Both the position numbers and the translations under genes were made by a program. A stretch of 64,000 nucleotides of DNA from Cyanodermella asteris (lineage: Eukaryota > Ascomycota > Lecanoromycetes > Ostropales > Stictidaceae). Position 1 is the stretch's first letter; every line of letters begins with the position of its first letter. Positions 10,870 through 21,302 of this stretch are shown one piece after another. The notes under the pieces were generated by a model, which saw only the letters and a list, made by a program, of their open reading frames with translations, was not told the DNA's origin and did no database searches. The stretch lies in contig UYJD01000018.1 of NCBI GenBank assembly GCA_900618795.1, positions 233,537 to 297,536 of the forward strand, in the 5' to 3' direction.

Positions 10870-12194
10870 TCAAACGAAACTCGCTTGTCGCTCAATTGCA
10901 GCCATCGATTCTCCAGCACCGCTCAGACTCCCCTCGGAAGCCTGCCTCCCGGACCCAGTATCAGGCCGCTCCACCATCGTCGGCGTATCGGAAGCAGCTC
11001 GATGGCGCGATGGCGAATATGCATCCCCCGCAGCAGCACCGCCAAGAATGCCCCCGACGTCTTGGAGTTCAATCTCGTCCATAGCCATCTGCCTACTCTT
11101 CCAATCCGGCGCCTCCGTCCACGGGCTCTTGAACTGCGGCCTCATCGAGCTGATTGTCGAATTCGCAGTAAGCGTCGCCTGACTATCCACCTCCGCCGAA
11201 ATCCGCCAGATACTCCGAGGTTTACGCCTATTGTTCAACGAATGCTTGACCGGCTTCGGCGCAAACCGGTCCAACGACTCCGGCGCAAAGAACTTGCGAT
11301 ACAAAGGCTTCAGCGCCGGGCCACAAGAACATATCAACCCGGTATTGATCTCGAGAACCATCCACAGGAAGGCCAGGCCCGCGAGATACGTCCTATCTTC
11401 CGCCGTCAGGTCCTTGATCGCGTACTGGAACCGCACGAGCGACGCGACGAACGCAATTGCTCCGGTCAGAAAGACGAGCGTGGCGCCCCATTTGTCCCGC
11501 CAGGAGAGGGTCGAGCCCCAGAGTGCGGGGAGCGGCAGGGCGAAGATCATGAAGTCGGTGATTACGTTGAGGCTGCCGAAGGCGATGTCGCTGGAGACGA
11601 AATCGATGCACTCGCCAGGTAGACTGCTGTTCCAGAACTTCTGTATCGGGCGGCAGCCGGTGAGTTGGACGACGAGGTTGGAAATCAGGTAGCCGGACGT
11701 GATGAGGAGGGTGAACCACGTTACGCGGATGGTCCATTTGCGCAGGGAGAAGAGGCGAATGTACAATAGGAGGATGGAGATCTTGTAGCCGAGGCAGGCT
11801 AGGATGTAGACTGGTGATGAGATTTCGATCCACTGTAAATTTTAGTACGTCGGGTTTCTTGTGGGTTGTCAGCGCTGATGCGTACCATGTAATACCCCGG
11901 CAGCATGTCGAGTGTGACGAGGTCTTGCTGGTGCATGCCTCCGCCGTGTGCTGCCCAGAAACATAATAGTGTTGAATAGAGGATGCAGAAAATTAGTGTT
12001 ATGCCTGCTACCCAGTCGTCCCAGCCGACTTGTTTTGTGATGAATTTGCGCGCATACAGCCGAAGACCGACGAGGATGGTTGTGAATATTGGTGTTATGA
12101 TGGCGGTCAGGACGATGTCCTCTTGTCGGCTGTCGACCCACGAGGGGATGTTGTTGGTTATTGGCGCATCGCGTGGATGAAATATCGGCCCCAT
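10870..12194 (-). CDS. Pth11-like seven-helix membrane protein (fungal rhodopsin domain)
   Basis: Exon 1 12194-11886 and exon 2 11832-10870, with a 53-nt intron (GTACGC...TTTACAG), give about 423 residues. The N-terminal ~275 residues contain seven hydrophobic segments with the hallmarks of the fungal rhodopsin/Pth11-like family: a GLRLYAR motif after helix 1, GWDDW before helix 2, the CRP (GCRPIQKFW) and C-containing loop (GECID) after helix 3, and a D(F)MIFALPLPALW helix. The C-terminal ~130 residues are a polar Ser/Arg-rich cytosolic tail. Proteins of this type are candidate surface receptors in Pezizomycotina; ligands are mostly unknown. No CFEM domain is present. The start is the first ATG in frame (MGPIF). 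Confidence 0.8.
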
Positions 12195-13540
12195 GCTCGT
12201 AGTCCAAATCCTCGTTTTGACGCCTACGGTCAACGCAGGTGTGGGTGCTCAATATTCATGCGAGAAGAAAGTGAAAATCCTCAGAAGTTGGTGATGAATT
12301 GCAAGGAGAACTACTATCGCATCGCGCGTGCCAGCCGCTTTGACGAAGACGTAGTCGAAGCCTGAACCTGAACCTGAAGATCCACTGAAGAATAGACGTG
12401 AGAGCAGTCAGACGAAAATACGCAGTAAGTGAAGCAAAGGCGCCAGCGTGATACTTGTCAATGAACGAAAATTGCGACCACCAAAAGCCACCAAAAGAGG
12501 ACGTTACAGAATGTCAAGAAGTCAAGAACCATGCGGCAGAGCGTCGAAAATATGGAGGCAAAGGCCGGCGAGGCTTGGAGGTTTGTCCTTGTCGAGGCTA
12601 GAACACGTCTGACACGCGGAGAAAACGAACGAATGCGACAGGCCAAGGCCCACGCCCGTCGGAGAACCTGAGGTACGAATGACGAGCGCCTTGTTTGCCT
12701 GGGAGCATGATCCTTGCCTGCGTCAGAGCCTTGCTTACTCTGTCTTTCGTTGAGGAGATGCAATTTAATCATCATGTTTGGTGCGGCTGACTTGCTTGCC
12801 CACTAATAAGGGTATGATCAGACACGCCATTTGTCCGTCATCAGAACAGGAGCATTTCTCACTCCTGTCGTGATGGCTGACTTGAAGCACCGCGCAGTTA
12901 GAAGGACTTTGGCCCGGTGGTTGAGATGAGTCGGATTATCCGATTGCAACGGTGGCACGGAGAGAACGACGAGAGCTTGTGGCGCAGTGTCGTGTCCATG
13001 CTTCAGTACGAGGTCGGCACCCGCTTAGCCCAGCGAACAATCGAAAAGACGACATGCTTCATAGGAATCGGACGTTCTCGCGGCAAAATGGTTGACTTGA
13101 CCACACCAGTCGTCACTGGTGTTGAGATCAGACAAAACAAGACGAGTTCGCAGTTCGTCGTCGAGATCAGGAACGGCCTGACGATGGGCCGAGCAGACAC
13201 GGCAAAATCTATTCTTGAAAGTGTTTCACCTTCCCACGCGGCCATTTACAACCTTGATCCACTCTGCCATCTCCTTCCCTACCCTGCAAATGCCGCGATC
13301 ATGATATCTCGGTTGTGCAAGGTCTCTGCCTCGTGACCGATTCGCGACTGGTCCGCCAGAATGCAGCTGTCAGTGACTCAGAAGTGGTGTGATACAGCTT
13401 CCAAGAGAGACCGCCGAGGCTCAATCGAGGGCATCCCAGTTGCAAGACCGAGTCGGTGAGTGGCCATATGTACCAACCAAAGTCTCTCCTATTGTCAGGG
13501 AAGTATACCGTTCGTTTTGGTCTCTTTCTCCTACTCCCCA
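12195..13540. other. Intergenic, no gene recognised
   Basis: A plus-strand open frame at 12917-13336 (139 residues) has no recognisable motif, and its upstream and downstream context does not offer convincing splicing to a neighbour. The left end holds the receptor gene promoter. Confidence 0.35.
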
Positions 13541-14921
13541 ATGTACTATTTACCAACGCATCTTGAGCTGTACTCACAAGATCCGTTGAGCATCGTCGAT
13601 GATGACGAACATGTTGGGAGCAACACCGACAGCTCAGTAACCGGAGTCCAGCAGGCCAAACTTCTGGCCGTGCTCATGAACAGACTCCTACAAAAGCCTC
13701 AGGCTGCAGCTGAACTATTACCGACTGTCATCGAGGATGCGGCCTACAGTATTCACGGCGATGGATCAATGGACACCGGATACCTCCAACAATACCTTCA
13801 AGCTGTGGACAGGGACACTCTCGCCAGCGCGGCAATTCATTTGGCTCGAAGCGCTCTGGAACTATCGTTGCGTTTCCCTGGCAGTGAACTGCCCGTGCTT
13901 GGAACGGACAGTGACCAGATAACTTTGACAGGTCTTCAGGCCGATTCCCTCCTCGCCCATCAATTTCTGGGCACACTCACCCAACCTCCGGGAAATCAAT
14001 GGGGCATCCCCTGTTTCACGAGCTGGTACGCGTCAAACCCCCACCACAAGTCAGCCGTGGATGGCTACATGCGCATACTGCTGAACCACTTTTGTAACTG
14101 GGGGATATAGTGTGAGCGACAACGCATTCAAATACTCGAGGTTCACCAGTGTCCAGATGCCCGATCCGACCACATGCCATAGACAGCCCAATTTCGTCCT
14201 CAAAGTAGTGAGTGAATAAAGTGAGCCTTCAGACTCTAACGAAGCAGCCACTTTTGTACTGGTGTCAGCGCACTCCCAACCCGGCCCGGGCCCGTCTGGT
14301 ACCCACGAGGAACGTCTCCAGGCCAATTCGCCAGCGCTCTCCATCTCGAGTCTTGTCTCTCCTCTACTTTCGAAAGGTGCAGCTGTGGTAACGTCGGCGT
14401 TCGATGTGCACGCAAGCTGGAAGGGCCACAACCGGACTGCACGCTTAGAACAAATGTACGATATCGCCAGTCGTCCGAAGCGGCATTATGTTGTAGCGGA
14501 TGCTCTGGAACTTGACGTCTTTCCAGACAATGAGAACGGGTTTTTGAAAGATTTGCAAGGACACAATCTGGAGCGCGAGGTGCGGAAACTCTATGCCAGT
14601 TTCCACGGAGCGAAAGAGATGTGTGGAGACAGTTCCCAGACACCCGTTGTTGAAGCCCCCGCCTGGGGATGTCGGTCTTTTGGCGGGAATGTGCTCGTCA
14701 AAGCGATCACTATGATGATTGCATCGGCCCTTGCCGGCGTTAGGGTACATCTAACGCTGGTCAACGACAGATCGGATGAAGCTGAAGCTATCGAAAACGT
14801 TTTGCGCTGTGGGTTGTCGGCAGCCGAATTGTGGAACGTCCTGAGAGACACCCGAGTTCGCGAGTCTCGGAGCACATCTGAGTTGAGAGATGCAATCATT
14901 GCTAATTTGGACATCGCCTAA
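13541..14921 (+). pseudogene. Divergent poly(ADP-ribose) glycohydrolase, apparently decaying
   Basis: The first ~180 residues match the PARG accessory region (MYYLPTHLE..., then LQADSLLAHQFLGTL and a WYAS...AVDGYMRILLNHF helix). The C-terminal part carries FVLVSAHSQPGPGPSGTHEE, equivalent to the catalytic loop, with the two glutamates kept although the usual GGG is GPGPSG. A later WGCRSFGG matches the family WGCGAFGG, followed by the final helix and strand. Between them the reading frame changes at the T-run 14089-14092, and an in-frame TAA stands at 14217-14219 within otherwise good coding sequence. A GTAACT...GAAGCAG intron (about 14093-14247) would bypass both and restore frame, at the cost of about 45 family-like residues. 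PARG removes poly(ADP-ribose) from proteins after DNA damage. It is either a pseudogene or a shortened spliced form. Confidence 0.6.
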
Positions 14922-15254
14922 ATGCTGGAGTGTGCCTCTACATGGGTCGAGATATGTCTGAGCCAAAAACAACGGAAGTTTTTACTGCGGTATGGCAGCG
15001 TGAGTGACTCCATTGAATGACACGAAAATACGTTCCGGGTTGGTGACGCAGTCTTCAGCGCATGCTGTGCAACATATCAGCACGCGTCCTCACAACAGAA
15101 TCATCACGGTGAACCAGGCGCTGTGCAGGTTTCCGTGCATCGAACGTCCATGCCCACCTCCAACTCTTGTGCAAACAAACGGTCATCATCAAGACGACTT
15201 CCTTGGCAAACAACTCGCCCCCATCGTGGACCTTCAACAACGTCGTTCAACAGT
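14922..15254. other. Short intergenic/5' region
   Basis: Nothing beyond the probable promoter and leader of the next gene. An in-frame ATG at 15150 is an alternative start for that gene. Confidence 0.4.
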
Positions 15255-16249
15255 ATGGACACCACACAGCCAGCTTCCAAGCTTCTTGCCGACGGACACG
15301 ACGCCCCTCAAACAGACCACCAGGTCATAAGCAGAGCAAGCATGAGCGACGAGGAATCGACCAGCCCCATCGCCCACACTTTCGATGAACACCAACGCTG
15401 TGCTCTCTCCGTCATGGTACCCTACCTCGAACCCCACACGTACACCTGGACGCACTTCCCCGATGCGCGATACAGCGGGCGTCAAGAGAACATCTCCATC
15501 AAGCTATACGAGCCGTGTGGCAAGGGCTTCAACGTCCTGATCAACGAAGCCGACGCCGACATTCTCCTCAAGCGCGGCACGCCATTGAACCTGATCACGC
15601 TAAGCAACGTCGATCTGACGGCGGTCGGGCTTCGGGAAACGTTGATCGAGTACATTCGTGAGAGTTTGGACGAGCGAGAGGAAGGAGATGATGAGGGTGC
15701 CGACGACGCGCCCAAGCTGCGGGTGTATATTGGGGACAAGTATGATTATGTCCTGGTCCGTGGTGGGAGAGGCGAGGTGGTGCGGAGGGAGTTGGCAGAT
15801 CTACGCAAGTCATGTAGGGACGAGCTAGGCTTTGAGGTGAGTGATGGATGGGATGGAGGTGTTTTGGTGGATGCTGACTGTATAGTCGAGCGATGACGAA
15901 TCCGGTCTAGCAGACACATCCGACGAAGAGGACGAGGTGAGATGGGTCTCGTCTGATTGATGAAGTGAGACGAATACTGACGATATAGGCGAGCCGTGAC
16001 ATAGATGAGGATCAGCAGAATGACGAGGAACGCGATGACGACGAGGAAGAAGTCCAGGACGACGAGGAAGATGAGCTTGATAAGCACAACGACGTCGATG
16101 TGGCCGAGGCCGGGGGAGACGATGAGCACGGCGAAGGCAACAAAGGCGACGAAGGCGATGAGGGCGACAAGGGCTACGAATGCAACCAGGAGCGGACAGT
16201 GTCAGGGTCTCTGCGGCGACAAGAGATGCTGATGAGACATAGCGAGTGA
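15255..16249 (+). CDS. Uncharacterised protein with acidic C-terminal tail
   Basis: Predicted exons 15255-15836, 15886-15936 and 15989-16249 keep frame and give about 297 residues. Introns of 49 and 52 nt have GTGAG donors and TATAG acceptors. The first ~195 residues form a mixed alpha/beta-looking region with conserved-looking stretches (FNVLINEADADILLKRGTPLNLITL, LRVYIGDKYDYVLV). The last ~100 are extremely acidic, with runs of Asp and Glu (DDEEEVQDDEEDELDK) and GDEGDEGDKG repeats, then a short basic end. No known domain was recognised. Acidic tails of this kind are common in nuclear proteins that touch histones or in translation factors, but that is only analogy. A start at 15150 is also possible. 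Confidence 0.6.
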
Positions 16250-17044
16250 TAAGAGAGCTTCGACGGCACTGTCCCGCAAAGTGTACCACAAAGTGTACCA
16301 CAAAGTGTACCAGCACAGGTTGCATGCTAGGATAGACTGAAAAAGATGTTGACACGGACTTTATGAGACCAAATGTTTCACGGGCAGGAATTTCAAACAA
16401 CCTCCCATTGCTCTTCCTTTCCGGTCGTATGTCTCTTTGGGAATATTCGTCTCCAATCCATGAAAGCTTAGCAAAGGTATATCAAAGCGGACAAGACTTC
16501 AATCGAACTGATGCCAACTGCAAAGTATCACCAAATCACCCTAACGTCATTGTCGGCAGCCACAAGCCTGTGAGAGATTCATTGCCATATCGACTCAGTC
16601 GTTGCTTGATGTGTATAGCGTCATCCTGATTCTTGTCACCATCGTATGTAGAGAGGCGTCGTTCCCCAGTTTGAGGTTGCAGAGATTGACTTCCATCCAC
16701 GCCGCACACACGAACCTCAGCCTCAACGGCGGGCCGCCAGGTCGTACGTATCTTCCCGCTTCGTTGTCGATCACATCCCGAAAGTCACGACCGGCTTTCA
16801 GCTGAGCTGCAAGATGGCCCCTCACTTTCCAGACCACCCCAGGAACCCGGACCGCAAGACTCGACCAAGCGAGTCGGCAACCTCGAAACCCCCCCTCCAT
16901 TTCCACCACCTTTTCCTCTCTCGCACTCTGTCTCGCGATCACATATATATTTTGCTACGTAACCTCGCTCTCCATCCCCTTCTCGCCCACCTCACTCACC
17001 ACCAAGCGATACCAATCACCGTGATTTCGAAAATCTCGCAAACC
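16250..17044. other. Intergenic with a perfect 12-bp triplet repeat
   Basis: Begins with the three-copy 12-mer listed separately. The right side holds the promoter of the hydrolase relic, with a CATATATATTTT element at 16942-16953. No gene is seen. Confidence 0.45.
16277..16312. repeat. Perfect 3 x 12-bp tandem repeat
   Basis: Three perfect copies of CAAAGTGTACCA, 28 bases after the stop codon of the acidic-tail gene, probably within its 3' UTR. Each unit has one GTAC (16283, 16295, 16307). It shares period and GTAC core with the larger degenerate arrays near 35, 39 and 43 kb. Confidence 0.9.
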
Positions 17045-17932
17045 ATGTCTACGAAAGAGAAGCCAATCTTCGTCTTCGTCCCCGGCGCCGCAATGACGCC
17101 GCTCCACTACGGCCACCTCTCGCACCTCCTCATGTCCGCCGGCTACGGCTGCACGTCGTCGGCGCTGCCCAACTCGGGCACGCTGAACGGGCTGGCCGTG
17201 ACCGTCGACGAAGACGCCGCCTTCGTCCGCGACCGCATGGTGCTCCCGCTGCTCGAGACCGAGGAGCGAGACGTCATCGTCGTGGGGCACTCGTACAGCG
17301 GGATACCCGCGAGCGCGGCGGTCGCGGGCCTGGCCTGGCCAAGAGCGAGCGGGCGAAGGAGGGCAAGGGGAGTGGCGTGCTGGGCCAGATTCACGTTGCG
17401 GCGTTGATTCCCAGGGGCGGGGATGGGGGTAGTTTGTTGGATGCGTTCGGGGGCGAGTAGCCGCCGCATCAGCGGGTTGATGTACGTTTAACGACGCGAC
17501 TCCGCTTCTGTTGGGTGGATAGATTGACGAGGACGGTGTGTGGTGTGTGAGGAGTCTGGTATGCTGATGGAGTTATAGGAGGAGCGGAATCTCGTCCGTT
17601 GCGACGACCCAGTCCCGCCGCTGTTGCAGGATGTCGACCCTGTTCTCGCTCGCGCGGCTGCATGCTCGACCATCTGCCCGAACTTGAGCGTGTTTACCAG
17701 TCCCGTCCCGCACGCGTCGTGGGATGAGGAAGCGTACAAGGGGCGGATCGCGTATGTGAAGACGCTTTCGGACCATGCGGTGCCGACGCATATTCAGCAG
17801 ATGCTGTTGGATGTGAGTGGGCAGGAGTGGATTGTGAGGGAGATTGATACGGGACATGTGCCGATGCTGGGGAAGCCGGTGGAGTTGAGTAAAATTTTCA
17901 TTGAGATTGCGGAAAAGTTTGAGAGTATGTGA
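17045..17932 (+). pseudogene. Alpha/beta-hydrolase with frameshift and premature stop
   Basis: The coding sequence starts at the ATG of MSTKEKPIFVFVPGAAMTPL and shows the family beta strand, then a nucleophile elbow GHSYSG. After a GGCCTGGCCTGGCC stretch (17327-17340) the family-like frame (GVLGQIHVAALIPRGG...SLLDAFGGE) resumes only if one TGGCC copy is regarded as extra. A TAG at 17458-17460 then stops that frame where the family continues PP...VD. A normal intron follows (17482-17578, GTACGT...TTATAG). The last exon (17579-17932) encodes a good C-terminus with WIVREIDTGHVPMLGKP, containing the expected His. The pattern of one 5-bp tandem duplication plus one nonsense codon in an otherwise recognisable gene says recent pseudogene. 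It is related to the fragment at 396-863. Confidence 0.65.
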
Positions 17933-18001
17933 AAGTAGGATACAGACTTGGAAGAGGATGCTTGGATGTGCAGATGAGTGGGCTTTAGGACAGAGAACAT
18001 A

Positions 18002-19308
18002 TTATGCTGTGAAACTCGAGATTCGGATGCTTTGTGTTGTGTTGTTGGGAGCAATCATGGCTGGGAAGCTCACTGGGAGTATCGGATCACCAGGTCTTCG
18101 TGCCATTGACGGATAAGCCCAGGTAGGAGTCATCCAGACAAACCAAAGAAAGGCCCACACGTACCCAATGGATCGCTCTATTAGTGCAGGGGGCTTATCA
18201 TTGCGATGGACACCTTTCCAAGTCCGATATAGATCCTGCACGATATCTTCAGCCAAGATTCCAGCCGCCTGCATCATGAAAAATTCCAAAGCGCCAGACT
18301 CGTGCACGGGACTGGCATTGTTGATATTGGCGATGAGGTGAGCGATGCCGGACAGGAAAAACACAAGACAAAGTCGTACATGATTGAATGCCACGCCGAA
18401 TGAGAACGGGCCGAATACCGACTCGACAGTGAAGTGAGCGATACCGGTAAGCTTCCGACGCATGAATTGCTGCCAGAATGTGCTGTAGAGGTATTAGCAA
18501 AATACAACCGTGCTCAACAGAGAATAGCTTGCCCACAGAATTGTCGAACCGACCAGCATGGTGCGAGACTTCCAAACATTGGTGCCCATCGATCCGACCG
18601 TGAGAGTCCCAGGGCCACATGGATGAGTGCAGATAGATTATAGATGAGCTGAAGACGGCAATAGGATACAGACCACCAAATAATCGTACCCATGATGCGA
18701 ACGACAACTTCTTGCCCAGTGACTTGATTGAAGCGGTCGAAAAAAGGCACGACTTCCGGAGAAAGGAGACGAGCTTTATGGCTGCTATCATCAAAGCCGA
18801 TTGCATCCAGGATGAGGCCATGAGCTAGAATTGCTGTGATTGTAGAGGTACAGAATCCTCTCCTGACTGTGGGTGTACCTTTGACTTGCCATGGCGTCCT
18901 GGTCAATCGCTCGTCAAAGCAAAATCCAAGACCAAACGTGAATCGCAACCATGGTGTGTCTGGTTGCTTCTTGGTGGGCCACAGCTCCGTGACTAAAGGC
19001 TTGACCCCGCTCACGTCTGAAGTTGGACCTTGCACGTCGAAAGACCAACGGCTCAGCAACGCCCATTCGATGTATCTCAGTACCAGTGAACAAGAAATCC
19101 CGCCGAGGAAGTTGGAGTGAAAGGCGTTTTCGAATTTGCATGTCTGCAGGCAGATATATGTGCTCCAGAGGGTGTAGAGTATGGCTAGGAGTCCCAGGTA
19201 TCTTCGTGGAGACGTCGGGTCCGTGAAGCCCACGACATGGGTGTATGTCAAGACGGCCCCAACGAAGGGCAAAAATGGATTGCCATACAGTGGTTGGACT
19301 AAGGACAT
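18002..19308 (-). CDS. Wax-synthase-like membrane acyltransferase (MBOAT family)
   Basis: Exon 1 19308-18533 and exon 2 18482-18002 give about 418 residues with eight or so hydrophobic segments. The family hallmark is rebuilt across the splice: SVRQFCG joined to TFWQQFMRR, the wax-synthase/Tri7-type (S)LRxFWGRxFWHQxxR motif. A candidate catalytic His stands in the later LSGIAHLIANI helix. The intron begins with GC (GCAAGC...CTACAG), a GC-AG type. Fungal relatives acylate alcohols or O-acetylate secondary metabolites such as trichothecenes and meroterpenoids; the substrate here is unknown and the neighbours do not form a cluster. The open frame continues 27 codons upstream without an ATG, so the start at 19308 is the first available. 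Confidence 0.7.
18483..18532 (-). other. Noncanonical GC-AG intron
   Basis: A 50-nt intron with donor GCAAGC, branch site GCTAATAC and acceptor CTACAG. The junction is fixed by the conserved protein motif on both sides and by phase (2 to 1). Confidence 0.75.
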
Positions 19309-19866
19309 GATGGATTCGGCTACCACTTCACCAATGAAACGAATGGATTCGTGCTCAAGGCATTGAATTGACTCAAGATCAGGATACAAGGTTCAGACAA
19401 TACCACAGCATCAATATTCAGACCAAGTACTGTGCGCCACGCTGTGCGATAGATGGTTCGTGCCTCTGGCTTCAGTTAAATACCGCTTGCTGTGTTGGAA
19501 CAGCTGTCGGCGACCGTCCAGGCGACCGGGGCGCGTAGTCGCTGTTCATAGCCACCGATGCAAGGCAACAATGTGTGCAGCATGGGCTGGCGACAACGAC
19601 ATGATTGGACATCTGATACATGTTGCAAAGGTCGTAGTGCAAGCTCAAGGCGAGAGGTGTGCTTGGGAAAGAGAGTGAAGTCTGGAACAAAGCATCTTCC
19701 AGGTGGTGCGGCGGCTCCTTCGCTGCGTCATCGAGCGGGCACAGCGTGACTTCAGCCGCTGCGGCGCTCCAGACCTGCTCGGGCATCTCTTACACTTCTC
19801 CACTGCCCATCTCCGCCTCTTGATTCCCCTTGCTACTTGTCATTCTAGACCTCGCCCATCCTCATC
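19309..19866. other. Shared 5' region of two divergent genes
   Basis: Lies between the wax-synthase-like gene (minus) and the ESCRT-III gene (plus), so it should hold both promoters. No gene is seen. The last 60 bases before the plus-strand start are pyrimidine-rich. Confidence 0.5.
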
Positions 19867-20637
19867 ATGTCCGGCCTCGAGAAAGCGCTGTTCAACCTCA
19901 AGGTGCGCCCGCCGATTCCCCGCATTGCTCATCTCGGCTGACCAGCGCGTAGTTTACGGCCAAACAGCTCAACAGACAAGCAGCAAAAGCTGGCAAGGAT
20001 GAAATTGCAGAGAAGAACAAGTTGAAGAAGGTACGGAAGAGTCGCATTTGATGGCTCGGTCTATACACATTCGGTCCGCCGTGAGGCTGATGCAGGCTCC
20101 AGGCTATACAACAAGGCCACAACGACATTGCCCAGATCTACGCGCAGAATTCGATACGGAAATCAAACGAGAAGCTGAACTTGCTACGCCTTGCAAGCCG
20201 AATCGATGCCGTGGCCAGCAGGGTGCAGACGGCCGTCACGATGCGACAGGTCACGGGTAGCATGGCGAACGTGGTCAAGGGCATGGACAGCGCGATGAAG
20301 AGTATGGATTTGGAGAAGGTAGGACGACAAGACACGACAGCTGCGTGGAGTCCAGACTGACATTGGCTAGATTTCGGTCGTCATGGACAAGTTCGAAACG
20401 CAGTTTGAAGACCTGGATGTCGCGACAGGCTACTACGAGAACGCAACCTCCAATTCCACGGCGGTTGCTACACCTCAGGACGACGTCGACAAGCTGATGC
20501 ACCAGGTCGCGGACGACGTCGGCGTGGAGCTTCAGACCGAGATGGACGGCGCCGAGGCGCCAAAGAAGGTGCAGGCGACGACAGAGGATGCGGAGGACGG
20601 TCTTGGAGACAGGCTGAGGGCACTTCGTGCGGCATGA
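19867..20637 (+). CDS. DID2: ESCRT-III protein Did2/Vps46 (CHMP1)
   Basis: Exons 19867-19902, 19953-20030, 20103-20318 and 20371-20637 give about 198 residues, the usual length. The product starts [24 protein letters not shown], the typical CHMP1 N-terminal helix, and continues through [19 protein letters not shown] and a [20 protein letters not shown] stretch. The C-terminus [13 protein letters not shown] is an amphipathic MIM1-type helix that binds the MIT domain of Vps4. Did2 acts late on endosomal ESCRT-III filaments, recruits Vps4 and helps in multivesicular body sorting. The exon junctions are clean; the 12-codon first exon is short. Confidence 0.92.
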
Positions 20638-21302
20638 GTTTGGTTCACGACGTCTGATACACTTGTTGGCGAATTGGAGTTTGGCGGATTTGGAGTTTCT
20701 TTCGACTCTGGGACCGGAGATCAACGGCCTTGGTAGGGCTGCGCGGATGTCCGCATGCTGGGATTCAGACCAAGAAATCTACGACAATGATTCATTACAC
20801 CATGCGACATGTCTGTCGAGTCGAAGACAAGAGCATCAAATGATGGCATGGTACAGGGGTATAAGCTTCGTAGTTTGGAGTCAGGGTTACAACGAGTAGA
20901 CGACTCCGGTTTGACGCTGGCGGGGCACAAGCACTGCTTCACTGCCAGACAAGTGCAGGAACAGCCGCCCCGGCGGTGAGGATAAATTAACGGCTCAAGC
21001 TTGATATAACCAGAGAGCAAGACATCGAATGCAACGCCAGCAGCCAGTAACCGCACGAAACATTCGGGGTTGGATCGGACGCTGGCCGATAGTCTCTTAT
21101 CGGCTCGGCTGCAAACGGAACAAACAGTGCATCCACATTCCAGAAACGCGAATCAATTCTGTGCAAAAGCAGTTGAGCGCCGCCAAAGCTCCCACCATAG
21201 CTGTGCCGTCTTTTTGGCCCTCTCTCCTCCACGTCCTGCGTTATGCTCAGCTCCTGAACCTGCATTCTCCTCTGTATGCTCTCTATCCTCCCCTCCACCA
21301 CC
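20638..21302. other. Intergenic, GCV2 promoter
   Basis: No gene is seen. The last 100 bases before the GCV2 start are strongly CT-rich (CTCCTCTGTATGCTCTCTATCC...). Confidence 0.5.

Noticed and set aside
12917-13336. 139-residue plus-strand frame as an N-terminal exon of the PARG gene
   Set aside because: PARG relatives begin with a YLP-type motif found at 13541, and no sensible splice joins the two.
17045-19308. Secondary-metabolite cluster of hydrolase plus MBOAT acyltransferase
   Set aside because: No core synthase or regulator nearby, and the hydrolase is broken; the flanking genes are an uncharacterised acidic-tail protein and ESCRT-III Did2.
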